Source of the DNA: Chloroflexota bacterium
Lineage (GTDB): Bacteria > Chloroflexota > Anaerolineae > Aggregatilineales > Phototrophicaceae
Assembly: GCA_013388745.1 (NCBI GenBank)
Contig: JACAER010000035.1
Span: 1 to 64,000 of the forward strand
Length of the DNA: 64,000 bases
Direction of reading: 5' to 3'
How positions within the stretch are numbered: the stretch's first letter is position 1; every line of letters starts with the position of its first letter. A model generated the notes under the pieces. That model did no database searches. It was not told where the DNA came from and saw only the letters and a list, made by a program, of their open reading frames with translations. A program made the translations under genes and the position numbers. Positions 31,841 to 40,338 of this stretch are shown here, one piece after another.

Positions 31841-32953
31841 TTAAGCTTGCCACGCCAGAAATTCCAGCACAGCGCTTTCTGCCGCGTCTACGCTGATGCC
31901 ATCGCGCGCCCAATCCCAGTCGCGCGGGGCGCCCGCCGCCACGCCAGCACGCGCGACCAACGCGGGTTTCCACAGGGCGATGGCGTTATCGGCGAAGGGC
32001 GCGTAGCGTGCCGGATCCGTCGGCCCCAGAATCATGACCGTTTTCGCGCCTGCCGCCGCCGCCAGATGCGTCAACCCGGTATCGTTGCCGATATACAGCA
32101 GCGCCCGCGCCGCCAGCGCCGCGCTTTCGGCGAAGCTCAGCGCGCCATCGAGCCGCTGCGCGCGCCCCTGCGCGATCAGAGCGGCGGGCAGATGCCGCCA
32201 CACGCCGTCCACCAGCGCGGCGTCTTTCGGGCCGGCGAGCAGCAGCAGCGCGGCGCCGGTTTTGTGCGCCAGCCGCGCGCCGAGTTCGGCGAAATAGGGC
32301 GGCGGCCAGCGTTTGCTGTCCAGCGTCATGCCGGGATTCTGCCCGCCCGCCGGATTCAGCACAATCAACGGCGTGTTTTCCAGCCCGAAGCGCGCCAGAT
32401 GCGCCAGCGCCGCCGCGCGCGCTGTGTCCTGCACCGGAACATAAGCGCGCCAGCCCTCGCCGGGGATATTGAGCGCTCGTGCCACGTCCAGATAGACCTC
32501 GGCTTCGTGGCGCGGCAGCAGCGGATCGATCGGCGCGCGAATGTTATAGGCGAAGCCCCGCCCGCCGCTGTCGGGTCCCGCGCGGTAGGGCACACCCGCC
32601 AGCCACAACGCGGCGCTCATCAGCGGCGAACGCACCAGCGATACCGCCAGATCATAGCGCCCGGCGCGCACCTGGCGCACAAACTGCCACAGGCCGCGCG
32701 GCGTTTTGACCGGCAGCGCCGCCGCGCCGGTATCCAGCAGCGCATCGAGCAGCGGATGCCCTTCGAGCACGCCTTTTGACCAACTGCCCACCGCCCAGGT
32801 GATATGCGCCTGCGGATAGGCGCGGCGCAGCGCTTGCAGCGTGGCTGTCGCCAGCACCACATCGCCGATACAGCAGGGCAGCACCAACAGCAGGCGGCGC
32901 ACGGCGGCGGGCGGCGCACGGCGCGGGAATAAGGGAGCGAGCAGGCGATACAT
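31841..32953 (-). CDS. Glycosyltransferase family 9 (heptosyltransferase-like)
   Basis: The 370-residue protein matches the GT9/ADP-heptose:LPS heptosyltransferase family: LLVLPCCIGDVVLATATLQAL at the start, VLNPAGGQNPGMTLDSKRWP in the middle, and the donor-binding ARALLYIGNDTGLTHLAAAAGAKTVMILGPTDPARYAP. ATG at 32953 is preferred; a TTG six codons upstream is possible. The acceptor is unknown, and if the host is monoderm it would be a cell-wall or exopolysaccharide glycan instead of LPS. It is divergent from the methyltransferase gene. Confidence 0.9.
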   Translation of the reverse strand: MYRLLAPLFPRRAPPAAVRRLLLVLPCCIGDVVLATATLQALRRAYPQAHITWAVGSWSKGVLEGHPLLDALLDTGAAALPVKTPRGLWQFVRQVRAGRYDLAVSLVRSPLMSAALWLAGVPYRAGPDSGGRGFAYNIRAPIDPLLPRHEAEVYLDVARALNIPGEGWRAYVPVQDTARAAALAHLARFGLENTPLIVLNPAGGQNPGMTLDSKRWPPPYFAELGARLAHKTGAALLLLAGPKDAALVDGVWRHLPAALIAQGRAQRLDGALSFAESAALAARALLYIGNDTGLTHLAAAAGAKTVMILGPTDPARYAPFADNAIALWKPALVARAGVAAGAPRDWDWARDGISVDAAESAVLEFLAWQA

Positions 32954-33010
32954 TTGTGAATTTATCCCCAAAAATTCACGAAATTTTCACAAGCATTAAT
33001 TCTGTGGGGT

Positions 33011-33040
33011 TTGACTTCCATACGCTTTCTCCGGTACGAT
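33011..33040 (+). promoter_or_regulatory. Candidate sigma-70-type promoter for the methyltransferase gene
   Basis: TTGACT (33011-33016) and TACGAT (33035-33040) with 18-base spacing lie about 110 bases upstream of the ATG at 33148, in the divergent spacer. Confidence 0.5.
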
Positions 33041-33147
33041 TAAGAATGAATTCTTTACGTTTTTGACGCGGCGCCTTAATTTTCGCGATAATTCGGCACT
33101 CGCCACCTTCGCTTCTTTCGCTGTATTTGTGTTATTGATGGAGCCCT

Positions 33148-34002
33148 ATGTCCACAAATCCTAATATTAAGGTCATTGGCTCGTTGACAGCGCGTTTTAA
33201 CCGCGATCCGCTGGGGCTGGGGCGTACCAGCGGCCAGCGCGGCGCCGAGATCATCGCCGGCATCCGCGCGGAACTGATGCGCACGCCAGAAACCATCGCG
33301 CTCAGCCGGCTGGGCGGGCGTTTGACGGCGCGCACCATGATGGCGCTGGAACGCGAGGATATGTTCAATTATATCCCGGCGCGCTTTGAGATTATGACCG
33401 ATATGGCGCTGAAGCACACGCCTTTCGATAGCGCTTCCACACTGGTCGAGATCGCCGCGGGCTTTTCGCCGCGCGCGCTGCATCTGGCGCGGCGCATCCC
33501 CGAAGCCAACGTGCTGGAAATCGACCTGCCAGACGTGATCGCCGAAAAGCGCAAGCGTCTGGAAAAAAACCCGCAAATCCGCATCCCGGCCAACCTGACC
33601 TGGCGCGCCGCTGATCTCAGCCAGCAGATGTTGAGCGAAGTGCTGAATCATAAACTGGTCGATATGATTTTAGCCGAAGAAATGCTGCTGTACTTCCCGC
33701 TGGAAGACTGCCAGCATATTTTACAGCAGATCAGCCTGAGTCTGCGGCGCGGCGCGTATCTGGTGACCAGCATCGGCTTCCGTCCTGGCATCCAGCAGGC
33801 GCATAAGGCCGCGCGCTTTTTTAACCGCCAGGCGGGAAACTTTTTAGGCGTCGTCGATCAGCCGGAAGAAGCGCGCCAACTGTTCGAAAGCTCCGGCTAT
33901 GTCGATGTGCAGGTCGAACGCATTTCGGCGCTGGCGACCAAAATGAATCTGGCGGAAGTGCCCGCCGATGTCGAACTGATGGTGCTGGCGCGCAGACCGT
34001 AG
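33148..34002 (+). CDS. SAM-dependent methyltransferase, leucine-carboxyl-methyltransferase-like
   Basis: The 284-residue protein resembles the LCMT/PPM1-type class I methyltransferases (often annotated as polyketide O-methyltransferases). It has an N-terminal helical part with SLTARFNR and TARTMMALERED, then the SAM motif STLVEIAAGFSPRALHL. Next come NVLEIDLPDVIAEKRKRL (acidic ribose ligand), LTWRAADLSQ and ILAEEMLLYFPLEDCQHIL. The substrate cannot be inferred. It has its own promoter-like sequence and a terminator at 34075, so it is probably monocistronic. Confidence 0.8.
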   Translation: MSTNPNIKVIGSLTARFNRDPLGLGRTSGQRGAEIIAGIRAELMRTPETIALSRLGGRLTARTMMALEREDMFNYIPARFEIMTDMALKHTPFDSASTLVEIAAGFSPRALHLARRIPEANVLEIDLPDVIAEKRKRLEKNPQIRIPANLTWRAADLSQQMLSEVLNHKLVDMILAEEMLLYFPLEDCQHILQQISLSLRRGAYLVTSIGFRPGIQQAHKAARFFNRQAGNFLGVVDQPEEARQLFESSGYVDVQVERISALATKMNLAEVPADVELMVLARRP

Positions 34003-34030
34003 CCTACCTCTCAAAAAGACAATCCTTGCC

Positions 34031-34052
34031 GGGTCGAGTCATGACGCGCCCC
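34031..34052. repeat. GGGGCGAGTCA-type palindrome, copy 3
   Basis: It matches the perfect palindrome at 19055-19076 at 20 of 22 positions (T at position 4, G at position 16), with GCC/GGC flanks that could extend the stem. It lies 28 bases past the methyltransferase stop and before its terminator. Confidence 0.65.
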
Positions 34053-34074
34053 GGCGTGCGCAATATATGCTTCG

Positions 34075-34107
34075 ACACCCGACCTGTGCCATCAGTCGGG
34101 TGTTTTT
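34075..34107 (+). terminator. Intrinsic terminator after the methyltransferase gene
   Basis: ACACCCGAC (34075-34083) pairs exactly with GTCGGGTGT (34095-34103) around an 11-base loop, followed by TTTT. This is a textbook rho-independent terminator. Confidence 0.85.
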
Positions 34108-34184
34108 GGTTGGCGGGTAAGGTTCGCCGCCAGCGCTGCATCTACAACATGCAGCACGTTGACCGTTAATTTTTGGAGGCTGTT

Positions 34185-34778
34185 GTGCAGATCGATTTTT
34201 CCCCTGTAGATAGCGGCGAGATCAAGCTGGACGAGTTCGCGCAGCGTTTCACGATCGCAGACCTGCGCGCCGCCGCGAATACTTCCATCGATACGATTCT
34301 GGAGATCATCCGCGACGCCGATGATGCGCAAGTCGTGTTTCTGCCGCACGACCCGCAGGCCAACGACCCTTATGCCGTGGCTGGCGAGGAACACATCGGC
34401 TGGAGTCTGGCGCATTTGGTGGTGCATGTCACGGCGTCGGCGGAGGAATGGGCGACCTACAGCGCGATTCTGGCGCGCGGGCTGGCCTACCCCGCCGAGC
34501 CGCGTTTGCGCTACGAAACCAACTGGCACACTGTTACCACTAAAGCGCAGTGTGTGCAGCGTTTGGAAGAAAGCCGCCGGATGCGCCTGGCGTACCTCGA
34601 CGCCTGGCCGGATACGCCGCATCTCGATGTCTACCGCGAAATGTCCGAACGCTTCACGGAGCGCTTCGGCCAGTTCAATGCCATCAGCGCCTTTGTGTTC
34701 GGGCTGAGGCATGAGATCGGCCATTACGCGCAGATGCGCGAAGCCGCGCGCCTGGCGCGCGAAGCCGCGCAGGTGTAA
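34185..34778 (+). CDS. DinB-like four-helix metal-binding protein
   Basis: The 197-residue protein has the DinB/YfiT fold pattern: a helix beginning FTIADLRAAANTSIDTILEII, HLVVHVTASAEEW with the first histidine, and a C-terminal FVFGLRHEIGHYAQMREAARLA with two more. These histidines would bind a divalent metal. Some relatives act as thiol-dependent S-transferases; most are uncharacterised. GTG at 34185 is chosen because GGAGG lies 5 bases before it; the TTG at 34173 overlaps that site. Confidence 0.8.
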   Translation: MQIDFSPVDSGEIKLDEFAQRFTIADLRAAANTSIDTILEIIRDADDAQVVFLPHDPQANDPYAVAGEEHIGWSLAHLVVHVTASAEEWATYSAILARGLAYPAEPRLRYETNWHTVTTKAQCVQRLEESRRMRLAYLDAWPDTPHLDVYREMSERFTERFGQFNAISAFVFGLRHEIGHYAQMREAARLAREAAQV

Positions 34779-34875
34779 AACAGGATATGATTTGACAGCA
34801 GCGCACGGGCGAAAATCGGCGCGCTTTCTGTTATGATTACCCCCGATAACTTTACTGCTGAGGGTTGGAGAGAAC

Positions 34876-36204
34876 ATGGCCGCTGCGAAAATCGCCCCGC
34901 GCTTGCCCAAAGGCATGCGCGACTTCTTACCCGACGAAATGCTCAAGCGCGAATATGTCTTTGACCGCGTGCGCGAGACCTTTCACCTCTACGGCTTCGA
35001 ACCGCTGCAAACGCCGGTCATGGAACTGCGCGAAACGCTGCTGGGCAAATATGGCGAAGACGCCGAAAAGCTGATTTATTTCGCACAGCACGCCGGCGGC
35101 AAAGAAGAACTGTCGCTGCGCTATGATCTGACCGTGCCGCTGGCGCGTGTGGTAGCGCAGTACGAAAATCAGATCACGCTGCCCTTTAAGCGCTATCAGC
35201 TTTCCCCCGTCTGGCGTGGGGATCGTCCGCAGCGTGGGCGCTACCGCGAATTTTATCAGTGCGACGCCGACATCGTAGGCATCGGCGATATGAGCGCGGA
35301 CGCCGAAGTGATCGGCGTGGTCGTCACGGCGCTGCGCCGCCTGGGTTTCCCCAAATTCACCGTCAAGATCAACAACCGCAAGCTGTTGATCGCTATCGGC
35401 CACTATTCGGGCGTGCCCGATGCGCAGCTTCCCGACCTGTACCGCAGCGTCGATAAGTTCGACAAAATCGGCGCGGACGGCGTGCGCGCGGAACTCGAAC
35501 AGCGCGGTATCGCGCATGAAGCGGTCGTGCGTATGATGGACTTGCTGCAATTGAACAGCGGCAGTGGGCTGGAACGGCTGGCGGCGCTGGCCAAACTGCT
35601 GGGCGGCGATCAGGAAGGGCTGGCCGAACTGCGCCAGGTGGCGGAACATCTGGCCAACGCTGCCGTGCCGCCGCAGTTTTACGAATTCGACTTCACGATG
35701 GTACGCGGCCTCAGCTACTATACCGGGCCGATCTTCGAGACCTTCATCACCGAGCCAAATCTGGGCGCCGTCAGCGGCGGCGGGCGCTACGACGGTCTGA
35801 TCGGTCTGTTCCGGCGCGAAAGCCTGCCGACGACGGGCATTTCGCTGGGAATCGAGCGTATCATTGACCTGATGGACGAACTAAATCTGTATCCCAACGG
35901 CATCGGCGGCACGGTGGTACAGGTGCTGGTGACAGTCTTCAACGGCGACACGCGCGCCGAAGCCACACGCTTAGCGGCTGAACTGCGTGCGGCAGGCGTG
36001 CATACCGAACTGTATATGCAGGACAAAAATGTCGGCAAGCAGATGGCCTACGCCGACAAAAAACGCATTCCGCTGGTGGCCGTTTTGGGCGGCGACGAAA
36101 TCGCGGCGGGTGTCGTCAAGTTCAAGCGGCTGAGCGATGGCGTGGAAGTCAGCGTCGAGCGCGGTGTGGCGGCGGCGAAAATCCGGGAACTGCTGGCGGA
36201 CTAG
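34876..36204 (+). CDS. hisS: Histidyl-tRNA synthetase
   Basis: The 442-residue class II synthetase shows PRLPKGMRDFLPDEM at the N-terminus, motif 2 (LPFKRYQLSPVWRGDRPQRGRYREFYQCD), the histidine-specific FTMVRGLSYYTGPIFE, motif 3 (LPTTGISLGIERII) and a C-terminal anticodon-binding domain (VTVFNGDTRAEATRLAAELR). It charges tRNA-His in the cytoplasm. Length is normal. It converges on tadA, and the two genes share the bases CTAG (36201-36204), so that the TAG stop of each lies inside the other. Confidence 0.97.
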   Translation: MAAAKIAPRLPKGMRDFLPDEMLKREYVFDRVRETFHLYGFEPLQTPVMELRETLLGKYGEDAEKLIYFAQHAGGKEELSLRYDLTVPLARVVAQYENQITLPFKRYQLSPVWRGDRPQRGRYREFYQCDADIVGIGDMSADAEVIGVVVTALRRLGFPKFTVKINNRKLLIAIGHYSGVPDAQLPDLYRSVDKFDKIGADGVRAELEQRGIAHEAVVRMMDLLQLNSGSGLERLAALAKLLGGDQEGLAELRQVAEHLANAAVPPQFYEFDFTMVRGLSYYTGPIFETFITEPNLGAVSGGGRYDGLIGLFRRESLPTTGISLGIERIIDLMDELNLYPNGIGGTVVQVLVTVFNGDTRAEATRLAAELRAAGVHTELYMQDKNVGKQMAYADKKRIPLVAVLGGDEIAAGVVKFKRLSDGVEVSVERGVAAAKIRELLAD

Positions 36205-36647
36205 CGCAGCTTCTTAAAAAAGGCCTGAAGCTGGGCAGCGGCTTCGTCGGCCAGCAGCCCTGCCTGCACATCGACGCGGTGATTGAGGCGCGGATGGCGC
36301 AAAATATCGAGCACGCTGCCCGCCGCCCCGGCTTTGGGATCAATCGTGGCGTACACCAGACGCGGCAGGCGCGCCAGCACCATCGCCCCCGCGCACATGG
36401 CGCACGGCTCCAGCGTGCAGTACAGCGTCACGCCGTCCAGCCGCCAGTGGCCGACAGCGTGCGCCGCCGCGCGGATCGCCAGCATTTCGGCGTGCGCGGT
36501 CGGGTCATGGTCGGCTTCGCGGCGGTTGCAGCCACGCCCGATGATCTGCCCGCCGCGCACCGCCAGCGCGCCAATCGGCACATCGCCGCTGGCAAGCGCT
36601 TTTTCCGCCTCCAACAGCGTTTGCCGCATCCAGTACAGGTCATCCAT
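36201..36647 (-). CDS. tadA: tRNA-specific adenosine deaminase
   Basis: The 148-residue protein has the TadA zinc site: AHAEMLAIR (His52, catalytic Glu54) and EPCAMCAGA (Cys82, Cys85), plus ALASGDVPIGALAV at the start. It converts adenosine-34 to inosine in the anticodon of tRNA-Arg. The ATG overlaps the stop of the upstream small gene (TGATG), implying coupled translation. It is the last gene in an operon with RNase D and two small proteins. The stop is shared in CTAG with hisS on the other strand. Confidence 0.96.
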   Translation of the reverse strand: MDDLYWMRQTLLEAEKALASGDVPIGALAVRGGQIIGRGCNRREADHDPTAHAEMLAIRAAAHAVGHWRLDGVTLYCTLEPCAMCAGAMVLARLPRLVYATIDPKAGAAGSVLDILRHPRLNHRVDVQAGLLADEAAAQLQAFFKKLR

Positions 36648-36952
36648 CAGAACAGGCTCAACTGCGTGGGGCCTTCTTTGGGCGGCGCGGGTTCTGGCGG
36701 GGTCGCTGGCGCGGTGGGCGGGTTATCCGCCGCCGTTTGTAGTATCTCTAAATCGGGCACGAAATCCGCCCCGATTTCATCGACATGCATCGTCGCCCGC
36801 ACCTGCAATGCGCGCAGTTCGTCCTCGCCGAAGCCAGCCTCATGCATCACCGACAGCAGCGACTTCAGTGTCACTGTATCCTGTGTCCGCACCACATGCA
36901 TATAATGCGCGCGCAGGCAGTCGCGCCATTCGTCGGCAAATACGCTCGGCAT
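36647..36952 (-). CDS. Small protein ending in a sliding-clamp-binding-type motif
   Basis: The 101-residue protein has a compact helical N-terminal part (VFADEWRDCLRAHYMHVVR, then TLKSLLSVMHEAGFGEDELRAL) and a proline-rich linker (PPTAPATPPEPAPPKEGP). The last five residues are QLSLF. QL(S/D)LF at a protein's end or in a flexible tail is the consensus for binding the hydrophobic pocket of the DNA polymerase beta clamp (DnaN), as in PolC and MutS. The family itself is unrecognised. It is translationally coupled to tadA (TGATG) and is 3 bases after the gene before it. Confidence 0.75.
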   Translation of the reverse strand: MPSVFADEWRDCLRAHYMHVVRTQDTVTLKSLLSVMHEAGFGEDELRALQVRATMHVDEIGADFVPDLEILQTAADNPPTAPATPPEPAPPKEGPTQLSLF

Positions 36953-36955
36953 GGT

Positions 36956-37357
36956 TTATCCTTCGGGCACAACGGGGTATTCCGGCAGTGTAGGATCGTA
37001 CTGGCGCAGCGCCGCATAGCCTTCTTCCAGCGAATCGGCGAAGCCCATGCGCACGCCCATCACCGCGCCGAGCATCTTGGCCAGCAGACGCGCGGCGGCG
37101 CTGTCCAGTTTGACAAAAATCAACATGCCCATCGCCGGCTCACGCAGGTAGCCCAGATATGATTCCAGATCGCGCAGCTTGACCGGGTACTGCTTCAGCC
37201 CGGTCGTATCCAACAAATCATGGATGGGCGCAGTGCCCGTGCGTAAAAATTCCAGCTTGCGCGTGTTGACCTCGCGCAGTTCTTCGACCGTGACGTTGCC
37301 CCACATATGGGCCAGGATCACCCTTTTTTCCACCAACCAGCGCAGTTGTGTTGCCAA
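36956..37357 (-). CDS. Small SpoIIAA/STAS-like domain protein, uncertain
   Basis: The 133-residue soluble protein begins LRWLVEKRVILAHMWGNVTVEELREVN and has a beta-alpha alternation (IHDLLDTTGL, MGMLIFVKLD). Both features resemble the SpoIIAA/STAS-like single-domain proteins common in this kind of genome, but the match is by general pattern only. A serine or threonine that a partner kinase would modify cannot be singled out. It lies 6 bases after the RNase D gene and 3 bases before the QLSLF protein, in one operon. Confidence 0.7.
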   Translation of the reverse strand: MATQLRWLVEKRVILAHMWGNVTVEELREVNTRKLEFLRTGTAPIHDLLDTTGLKQYPVKLRDLESYLGYLREPAMGMLIFVKLDSAAARLLAKMLGAVMGVRMGFADSLEEGYAALRQYDPTLPEYPVVPEG

Positions 37358-37363
37358 AATGCT

Positions 37364-38497
37364 TTATCCTTGCAGCAGCCGCAGCACTTGCAAAATTTCT
37401 TCGCCATAGGTTTGCAGACGCCAGGGGCCTAAGCCGCGAATGGTGCGCAGCGCGTCCAGAGTGTTAGGGGCCTGACGTGCCAGCGCCCACAGCGTATCCT
37501 TCGAGACGATCACATCCGATTCTACCCCACGCTCCTGCGCGCGCTCTTTGCGCCAGGTGTGCAGCGCCATATAGCGCTCGGTGACGCCCGGCTCGCTGGT
37601 CGGCGGCGGCGGCGGCGGCGGCAGTTTGGCGCGCCGTCCGCGTTCGATAGTTTGCAGCAGCACGTAACCATAACGCCGCACCAACAGCGGCGACATGCCT
37701 GTGATGTCGCGCAGCTCATCGCTGTGCTGCGGCATATAACGCGCCAGCGCGATCAGCGTTTTGTTGCTGAAGATCTTGAAGGAGGGTAGATCGCGTTTTT
37801 GGGCGATGTCCTCGCGCAGCAGATACAGTTCGCGCAGTACGGCCATCTCGCGGCGGTTGAGATCATGCGGCAGCCCGATGCGCCAGTAGCCATCCGGGTC
37901 AAAGTCGCGTTCCGGCAGTTCCACATAACACAGATCGCCGAACACCTCCAGCGCTTCGTCCCAGCGTTTGAGCGCCTGCAACTGCCCGCAGAGCAGGTCG
38001 CGCAGCCGCAGCAGATGGTGCGTGTCCATCTGCGCGTAGTGCAGGCTTTCACGCGGGAGCGGGCGCTGCCCCCAATCGTCGCGCTGGTGGCTTTTGTCCA
38101 GCTCTACCTCCAAATATTCCGCCAGTAAATGCCCCAAGCCGATGTTTTTCTTGCCGCAGATGCGCGCGGCGATCATCGTGTCGAAGATGTTCTGGAACTG
38201 AAAGCCGTAGTCGCGCGTCAGGCAGATCAGATCGTACTCGGCGGCATGAAACACTTTTTCGATCTGCGGGTTGGCCATCAGCGGCGCCAAAAGCTGCATA
38301 TCCACGTTCGCCAGCGGGTCGATGATGTAATCGGCACCGGGCGTCGAAATCTGTACCAGGCACACGCGCTCGCGATAGGCGTACATGCTGTTGGATTCGG
38401 TATCGACAGCCAGCAGCGGTTCACGGGCGAGTTGAGCAACGAGCGCGCCAAGCGCATCGTTGGACTGAATATAGGCGGCGGGCGGAAATTTTATCAT
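37364..38497 (-). CDS. rnd: Ribonuclease D with two HRDC domains
   Basis: The 377-residue protein has the DEDDy 3'-5' exonuclease domain: LLAVDTESNS (Asp32, Glu34), VFHAAEYDL (Asp89) and SLHYAQMDTHHLL (Tyr154, Asp158). Two helical HRDC domains follow, NRREMAVLRELYLLREDIA... and, after a run of eight or nine prolines, RYMALHTWRKERAQERGVE.... RNase D trims tRNA and other RNA 3' ends. Start ATG at 38497 is chosen because the exonuclease domain begins there; the upstream reading is unrelated. It heads the operon that ends with tadA, a fitting tRNA-maturation neighbour. Confidence 0.93.
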   Translation of the reverse strand: MIKFPPAAYIQSNDALGALVAQLAREPLLAVDTESNSMYAYRERVCLVQISTPGADYIIDPLANVDMQLLAPLMANPQIEKVFHAAEYDLICLTRDYGFQFQNIFDTMIAARICGKKNIGLGHLLAEYLEVELDKSHQRDDWGQRPLPRESLHYAQMDTHHLLRLRDLLCGQLQALKRWDEALEVFGDLCYVELPERDFDPDGYWRIGLPHDLNRREMAVLRELYLLREDIAQKRDLPSFKIFSNKTLIALARYMPQHSDELRDITGMSPLLVRRYGYVLLQTIERGRRAKLPPPPPPPTSEPGVTERYMALHTWRKERAQERGVESDVIVSKDTLWALARQAPNTLDALRTIRGLGPWRLQTYGEEILQVLRLLQG

Positions 38498-38680
38498 ACA
38501 CGCACAGAACAATGATTGCGGGGTAGCGTTAATGATAAGTGTATTTGAAGTCGTTGCAAGGGGCAACTCGTTTTGGGGATTTTTCTCCCTCGTGCAGGGG
38601 ATTTTATCAGGCGTTGGCAAGAAAAAGCCCCCAGGTGCGTGTACTATAAAAACAGAACACACAACGAGGGAATCACACCG

Positions 38681-40303
38681 ATGGAACATCGCATATTGGC
38701 GCTCTGGCGCGTGGGGCTGGGACTGGGGTTGGGGGTTTTTGGCACGATCCTGTTTTACGGGCATCTGATCGGCCTGTCTTTTCCGCTGTTTATCATAGGG
38801 CTGTTGGGCGTGCTGCTGGCGCTGAGCAGCACGCGCCCGCTGCTGCTGCGTAATGCCTGGCTGGCCGTGCTGCTGGCGTTTTTCGCCTTTATGGTGGCGG
38901 TGCGCGCCGATGAGATGCTCACAATGCACAATGGCCTGCTGGCGTTGGGGCTGGGGGCGGTTCTGCTGCATTATCTGCGCAATGGTGAAGCGGCGGATAG
39001 CGCCCCGGTACACGAGCATTTTTTCGGCGCGATTCAGAGCAGCGTGCTGGTGATCCCCTGCGCGTTCCCCGAAATCGGCGTGGCGCGCAAACAGTTGGCG
39101 CAAAAGCTGCCGCAGAACCGCGGCACGGTGCTGGCGGTCGGGCGCGGCCTGCTGTTCGCCATTCCCGCGCTGCTGATTTTCAGCCTGCTGCTGAGTTCGG
39201 CAGATACCGTATTCGGCAGCTACATGGACAACCTGTGGCAGGCGTTGGGTTTCCTGGACGTGAGCAGCCTGCTGGGGCGCGGCGGCATGACGGTGGCGCT
39301 CGCTGTGTTTGCGATTGGCGTGCTGGCGTACCCTTATCTGCCGGGTAGCAGCGCAAAGCCGCCCGCCAAAACGCTGGCAGGCGATGGCATTATCGACGAT
39401 GAACTCAGCGCTGATGACCTCAGCGGCGACGAACAGCCTGCGCTCAAAGCGTCGCCCAAGCACAAGCCGTTTATTGTGCTGAGCATCATCGAGTCCGGCA
39501 TCGTGCTAGTCAGCGTGAATCTGATGTTCGCGGCCTTCGTGCTCATCCAGTTCACTTATTTTTTCGGCGGGCAGGTGTTCGGCGATCTGGGCTACGCGGA
39601 ATATGCGCGGCGCGGCTTTTTTGAACTGGTGGCTGTGTCGGTGCTGACTCTGGGCATGGTGCTGGCGTTAGATTATGTGACGATGCGCCAGAACGCGCGC
39701 GAAAACGGCGTTTTCCGGGCGCTGGCCGTCGTCATGGTAGCGCTGACAGGGGTAATGCTGGTTTCGGCGTGGCAGCGCATGACGCTTTACGAAGCGGCTT
39801 TCGGCTATACCCATCTGCGCATTTACGTGCGCATCAGCATGGGGGCGCTGGGGGCGCTGTTCGGCTTTTTCCTGCTGGCGCTGTTCCGTGCGCGCCCGCA
39901 TATTTTTTCGCTCGGCATCATGCTGGCGCTCAGCGGCTTTTTTGTCACGGTCAACCTCATCAACGTCGATCGTTTCATCGCCGAACAGAATATCCAGCGT
40001 TATGAGCAGGGTTACGCGCTGGACGTGCGGTTTCTGGCAATGCTGTCTGCCGACGCCGTGCCGCCGATACTCGACCTGTACAACCGCACGGAGGACACAG
40101 AACTGCGCGCGGCCCTGGGGCAAATTCTGGCGCGTGAGCTTCTAAACCTGGACAACCTGCGGCGCTACGCGGGCGGCGACACGCTGCTTTCCGGCAACGT
40201 CGGGCGGGATACAGCCTGGACACTGCTGAGCATGACCCCGCTGCCAGAGATAGATTGGAGCATGTCGATCTGGCAGTACAGAAGCTACGATTTCACCCGA
40301 TAG
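38681..40303 (+). CDS. DUF4173/DUF4153-type membrane protein
   Basis: The 540-residue protein has about 12 membrane helices. The ATG at 38681 begins MEHRILALWRVGLGLGLG. The central part, SIIESGIVLVSVNLMFAAFVLIQFTYFFGG then YAEYARRGFFELVAVSVLTLGMVLAL, is the DUF4173 signature. It is followed by TLYEAAFGYTHLRIYVR and NVDRFIAEQNIQRY. A short acidic cytosolic stretch (DDELSADDLSGDEQ) splits the helices. The C-terminal ~90 residues are soluble and helical. Function of the family is unknown. It is divergent from the RNase D operon. Confidence 0.85.
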   Translation: MEHRILALWRVGLGLGLGVFGTILFYGHLIGLSFPLFIIGLLGVLLALSSTRPLLLRNAWLAVLLAFFAFMVAVRADEMLTMHNGLLALGLGAVLLHYLRNGEAADSAPVHEHFFGAIQSSVLVIPCAFPEIGVARKQLAQKLPQNRGTVLAVGRGLLFAIPALLIFSLLLSSADTVFGSYMDNLWQALGFLDVSSLLGRGGMTVALAVFAIGVLAYPYLPGSSAKPPAKTLAGDGIIDDELSADDLSGDEQPALKASPKHKPFIVLSIIESGIVLVSVNLMFAAFVLIQFTYFFGGQVFGDLGYAEYARRGFFELVAVSVLTLGMVLALDYVTMRQNARENGVFRALAVVMVALTGVMLVSAWQRMTLYEAAFGYTHLRIYVRISMGALGALFGFFLLALFRARPHIFSLGIMLALSGFFVTVNLINVDRFIAEQNIQRYEQGYALDVRFLAMLSADAVPPILDLYNRTEDTELRAALGQILARELLNLDNLRRYAGGDTLLSGNVGRDTAWTLLSMTPLPEIDWSMSIWQYRSYDFTR

Positions 40304-40338
40304 CGCCGGCGCGGACTCAGTGTGGGCCGCTGTCTGGC

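Noticed and set aside
34792..34837. TTGACA (34792) and TATGAT (34832) as a promoter for hisS
   Set aside because: The boxes are 34 bases apart, far from the 16-18 needed.
38498..39463. Extension of the RNase D reading to a start at 39463
   Set aside because: The added 322 residues are Gln/His/Arg-rich antisense to the DUF4173 gene; the exonuclease domain begins at ATG 38497.
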